In this document: one piece after another, positions 4,200 to 6,297 of the stretch | Numbering within the stretch: position 1 is the first letter of the stretch | Layout of the letters: every line of letters starts with the position of its first letter | Assembly (NCBI GenBank): GCA_026710525.1 | Contig: JAPOQT010000303.1 | Location: forward strand, 1 to 6,297 | DNA length: 6,297 bases | From: Pseudomonadota bacterium | GTDB taxonomy: Bacteria; Bdellovibrionota_B; Oligoflexia; Oligoflexales; Bin106 | Direction: 5' to 3' | The notes under the pieces: generated by a model | The model's input: only the letters and a program-made list of their open reading frames with translations | Database searches by the model: none | What the model was told of the DNA's origin: nothing | Program-made: the position numbers and the translations under genes

Positions 4200-5471
4200 A
4201 TGATCTCAGAGCTAACTAAGCAAGGCCTTATAGCCCAAGTGACTCATCCAGAAGAGCTAGAGCATCACCTGGAACAAAAAAAACGTGGATGCTACCTTGG
4301 TATTGACCCCACAGCCCCGTCTTTGCATGTTGGTCATCTCGTCACATTACGGCTCGCTAAAAAATTACAACAAGCAGGTCATAAAATCATTATCGTGCTT
4401 GGTTCCGCCACGGCTCTCATCGGTGACCCTTCAGGAAAATCTCAAGTCAGAAACACCCTTGATCCATCATTTATCGCTAGTAACATCACATCTTTAAAAC
4501 AACAACTTCCTCGTTGGCTCGACTTTTCTGAGCCAAGTCGTGGTGAAATTTTATTGAACTCCCATTGGATAAATAACATCAGTTACCTTGATTTTTTACA
4601 GGATGTTGCCCGGCACTTCTCGGTTAATCGCATGTTAACGGCAGAATGCTACAAACATCGGTTGAGCACGGGATTATCTTTTCTAGAATTTAATTACATG
4701 TTACTCCAAAGCTATGACTTTTACCATTTATTCCGCCATCATAATGTTTCAGTACAATTGGGTGGCGATGATCAATGGTCAAATATGCTCGGTGGTGTTG
4801 ATTTGATTCGTCGCACTGTCTCTGGACAGGCCTATGCCCTAACCACTCCTCTACTGGTTAATCAACATGGTGAAAAAATGGGTAAAACCCAACAAGGTGC
4901 TCTTTGGCTCGATGCTGAAAAAACCCCTATATTTGACTTTTTCCAGTATTGGCGTAATATCGATGACCCATCTGTTGTACCATGTTTTAAACTCCTAACG
5001 GATCATGATACCAAAAGTATTGAGTCACTCTCATCAACTGAGTTAAGCGAGCAGATTAACTCCTATAAAATACTCCTTGCCACTCTCATTACCTCCTCTG
5101 TCTTCGGGGAAGAAGCGACAAAAAAAGTGCGTGACGCTACTTCGACTCTTTATCAAAAAATAAAGCAAGGAGAGACAAAAACATTATTACCTGCAGATGT
5201 GGATACAATCCGTAAAATTACTCCCCCTCTGATTTTACCCAGCTCACATATTAATGATCAAAAAGATGTGTCGATAGGAGAATTACTTGTCATAGCAAAG
5301 GTCGTTAATTCAAAAAAAGAAGCAAGACGATTGATTGATCAAGGTGGGCTTGAAATTTCAGGAGTCCCCTGTAACGATCCCACCACAAGAGTTAGTTGTC
5401 AGGATATTCGTACTAAAGGTGTGTTAATAAAAAAAGGAAAGAAATCGTACTATCTATTGAAGTTTTCTTAA
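4200..5471 (+). CDS. tyrS: tyrosyl-tRNA synthetase
   Basis: Class I aminoacyl-tRNA synthetase that activates tyrosine with ATP and charges tRNA-Tyr in the cytoplasm. 423 aa, against about 420 usual. Tyrosine pocket Tyr in YLGIDPTAPS (Y32); HIGH motif HVGH at 43-46; YMLLQSYD at 166-173 with the tyrosine-binding Tyr, Gln and Asp; QLGGDDQWSN around 186-195; KMSKS-class loop KMGKT at 226-230. The S4 RNA-binding domain covers about 356-423 (VSIGELLV, then KKEARRLIDQGG). The frame is open to an ATG at 4140, but MISELTKQGLIAQVT at 4200 aligns with the family N-terminus and puts HVGH where it belongs; no strong ribosome binding site precedes either start. GGDDQWSN and FDFFQYWRNIDD look like the Clostridia/Bacteroidetes form rather than the usual alphaproteobacterial one (recalled), hinting at transfer. 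greA follows after 69 bases. Confidence 0.97.
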   Translation: MISELTKQGLIAQVTHPEELEHHLEQKKRGCYLGIDPTAPSLHVGHLVTLRLAKKLQQAGHKIIIVLGSATALIGDPSGKSQVRNTLDPSFIASNITSLKQQLPRWLDFSEPSRGEILLNSHWINNISYLDFLQDVARHFSVNRMLTAECYKHRLSTGLSFLEFNYMLLQSYDFYHLFRHHNVSVQLGGDDQWSNMLGGVDLIRRTVSGQAYALTTPLLVNQHGEKMGKTQQGALWLDAEKTPIFDFFQYWRNIDDPSVVPCFKLLTDHDTKSIESLSSTELSEQINSYKILLATLITSSVFGEEATKKVRDATSTLYQKIKQGETKTLLPADVDTIRKITPPLILPSSHINDQKDVSIGELLVIAKVVNSKKEARRLIDQGGLEISGVPCNDPTTRVSCQDIRTKGVLIKKGKKSYYLLKFS

Positions 5472-5492
5472 GTCCACTTCCTCTCTATTTTG

Positions 5493-5520
5493 TTGCCACA
5501 TCTTTATCTGTCACTATTTT
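5493..5520 (+). promoter_or_regulatory. possible own promoter of greA
   Basis: TTGCCA (5493-5498; 5 of 6) and TATTTT (5515-5520; 4 of 6) are 16 bases apart. Transcription from near 5527 would leave a leader of only about 14 bases before the greA ATG. There is no terminator in the 69-base gap, so greA may also be read from tyrS. Confidence 0.4.
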
Positions 5521-5540
5521 TTTACTTGCGAGTCACATTT

Positions 5541-6035
5541 ATGGATACAGTGCCCTTCACATCTGATGGCTTTAAAGAGTTGGAGCAAGAACTCGATTAC
5601 TTAAAACGAAAAGCACGCCCCAAAGTCATTCAGCAAATTGCCGAAGCCAGGTCCCATGGTGATCTTAAGGAAAATGCTGAGTATCATGCGGCTCGAGAAA
5701 AACAGCAATTTATTGAATCTCGGATTCGTGATCTTGATGATAAATTGTCCCGTGGTCAGGTGATAGATTTTTCTGGTGAAGAACATGATATGGTTAAGTT
5801 TGGCGCTTGGGTCACGGTGAGTGACGAAGACACAGGTACCGAAATGTGCTTACGGATTGTTGGTGATGCCGAAAGCGATTTAGAGAACAATAAAATTTCG
5901 ATCAAATCCCCGATTGCTCGAGCTTTACTAGGAAAAAAAATCGATGACTTGGTCAAAGTTACCTTGCCAAAAGGCATCAAAGAATATGTGATTACGAATA
6001 TTAGTTACAATAAACCTAGCTCTTCCCCATCATAG
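5541..6035 (+). CDS. greA: transcription elongation factor GreA
   Basis: Binds the secondary channel of RNA polymerase and stimulates cleavage of the backtracked transcript so that elongation resumes. 164 aa, slightly longer than the usual ~158. The N-terminal coiled coil spans about residues 8-75. Its tip carries GDLKENAEYHAA (40-51) with the essential acidic pair D41 and E44 at the canonical positions. The C-terminal domain includes VKFGAWVTVSDEDTGTE and the signature SPIARALLGKK. The frame is open upstream to 5490, but ATG 5541 (MDTVPFT) matches the family start; only a weak GCGAG precedes it. The sequence looks alphaproteobacterial from memory. The last residues NKPSSSPS are a short tail beyond the conserved domain. 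It follows tyrS by 69 bases. No clear terminator is seen after the stop. Confidence 0.97.
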   Translation: MDTVPFTSDGFKELEQELDYLKRKARPKVIQQIAEARSHGDLKENAEYHAAREKQQFIESRIRDLDDKLSRGQVIDFSGEEHDMVKFGAWVTVSDEDTGTEMCLRIVGDAESDLENNKISIKSPIARALLGKKIDDLVKVTLPKGIKEYVITNISYNKPSSSPS

Positions 6036-6297
6036 ATCATACCTATATATCCTGAAGTGACTATCATACTAAATTGTCACCCATTGACATCGTTGACCCC
6101 AGTTATGACTTACTTTACTTAGGGTTGCGATTGTGGCTTGGGAGTCGGCTCGTTCAACAGCTATTCATTCGATCACATCTGAAAAAATAATCATTAGTAC
6201 TAAAATAATCAGCACAAGAGACGATAATCAATCCAGACAAAATCTATGATGGTAGAAACTCCCAACATCTTTTTTACTCTTCATAATCTGTCCTTGT
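6036..6297. other. right-edge non-coding stretch, 262 bases
   Basis: No confident gene. A perfect -35-like TTGACA lies at 6084-6089 but no matching -10 follows. One plus-strand frame is open from 6056 to a TAA at 6188-6190 (44 codons, TTG at 6074 the only start-like codon); it includes KLSPIDIVDPSYDLLYLG and a basic end RSHLKK, but has no ribosome binding site. GTGAC/GTCAC (6057-6061/6076-6080) is a weak hairpin after greA without a T run. Confidence 0.5.

Noticed and set aside
5490..5540. 17-residue upstream extension of GreA
   Set aside because: MDTVPFT at 5541 matches the conserved GreA start, and the extension covers the probable greA promoter.

Overview
The window is 6.3 kb of AT-rich, loosely packed bacterial chromosome. 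It carries three recognisable housekeeping genes: ubiE/menG (minus strand), tyrS and greA (both plus strand). Two intact protein genes that I cannot assign to a family lie between them, one a small membrane protein and one an exported protein. Recognised coding sequence covers only about two thirds of the window. I see no CRISPR array, tRNA, rRNA, insertion sequence or phage gene.

Organism: a Gram-negative-type bacterium is suggested by a quinone C-methyltransferase and by an exported protein with a classical signal peptide. The GreA sequence (start MDTVPFT, then IAEARSHGDLKENAEYHAA and SPIARALLGKK) looks most like alphaproteobacterial GreA from memory. With the low GC and the wide gene-poor gaps, this would fit a host-associated lineage such as Holosporales or a relative. 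TyrS instead resembles the Clostridia/Bacteroidetes-type enzyme (QLGGDDQWSN, FDFFQYWRNIDD), and UbiE is not of the usual alphaproteobacterial type. The placement is therefore an inference, and the gene set looks mosaic.

Layout: 1-115, possible 3' end of an unknown plus-strand gene, convergent with ubiE (136-879, minus). 880-1603, no convincing gene: dyads upstream of ubiE, a strong hairpin at 1084-1118 and a possible 48-codon minus-strand ORF. 1604-2245 (minus), 213-aa membrane protein with its own promoter and ribosome binding site. 2246-2982, another gene-poor stretch, with a possible 39-codon minus-strand gene ending in Cys-Cys-Tyr, an orphan minus-strand terminator, and the promoters and structured leader of the next gene. 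2983-3843 (plus), exported protein of unknown function. 3844-4199, leader of tyrS with nested inverted repeats. 4200-5471 tyrS and 5541-6035 greA (plus), possibly co-transcribed, with a separate promoter candidate for greA in the gap. 6036-6297, no confident gene.

The known genes do not form one pathway: UbiE acts in quinone synthesis, TyrS in translation, GreA in transcription. The most interesting material is what lies between them: the folded tyrS leader, the Cys-Cys-Tyr peptide beside the membrane protein, and the orphan exported protein with a long structured leader.
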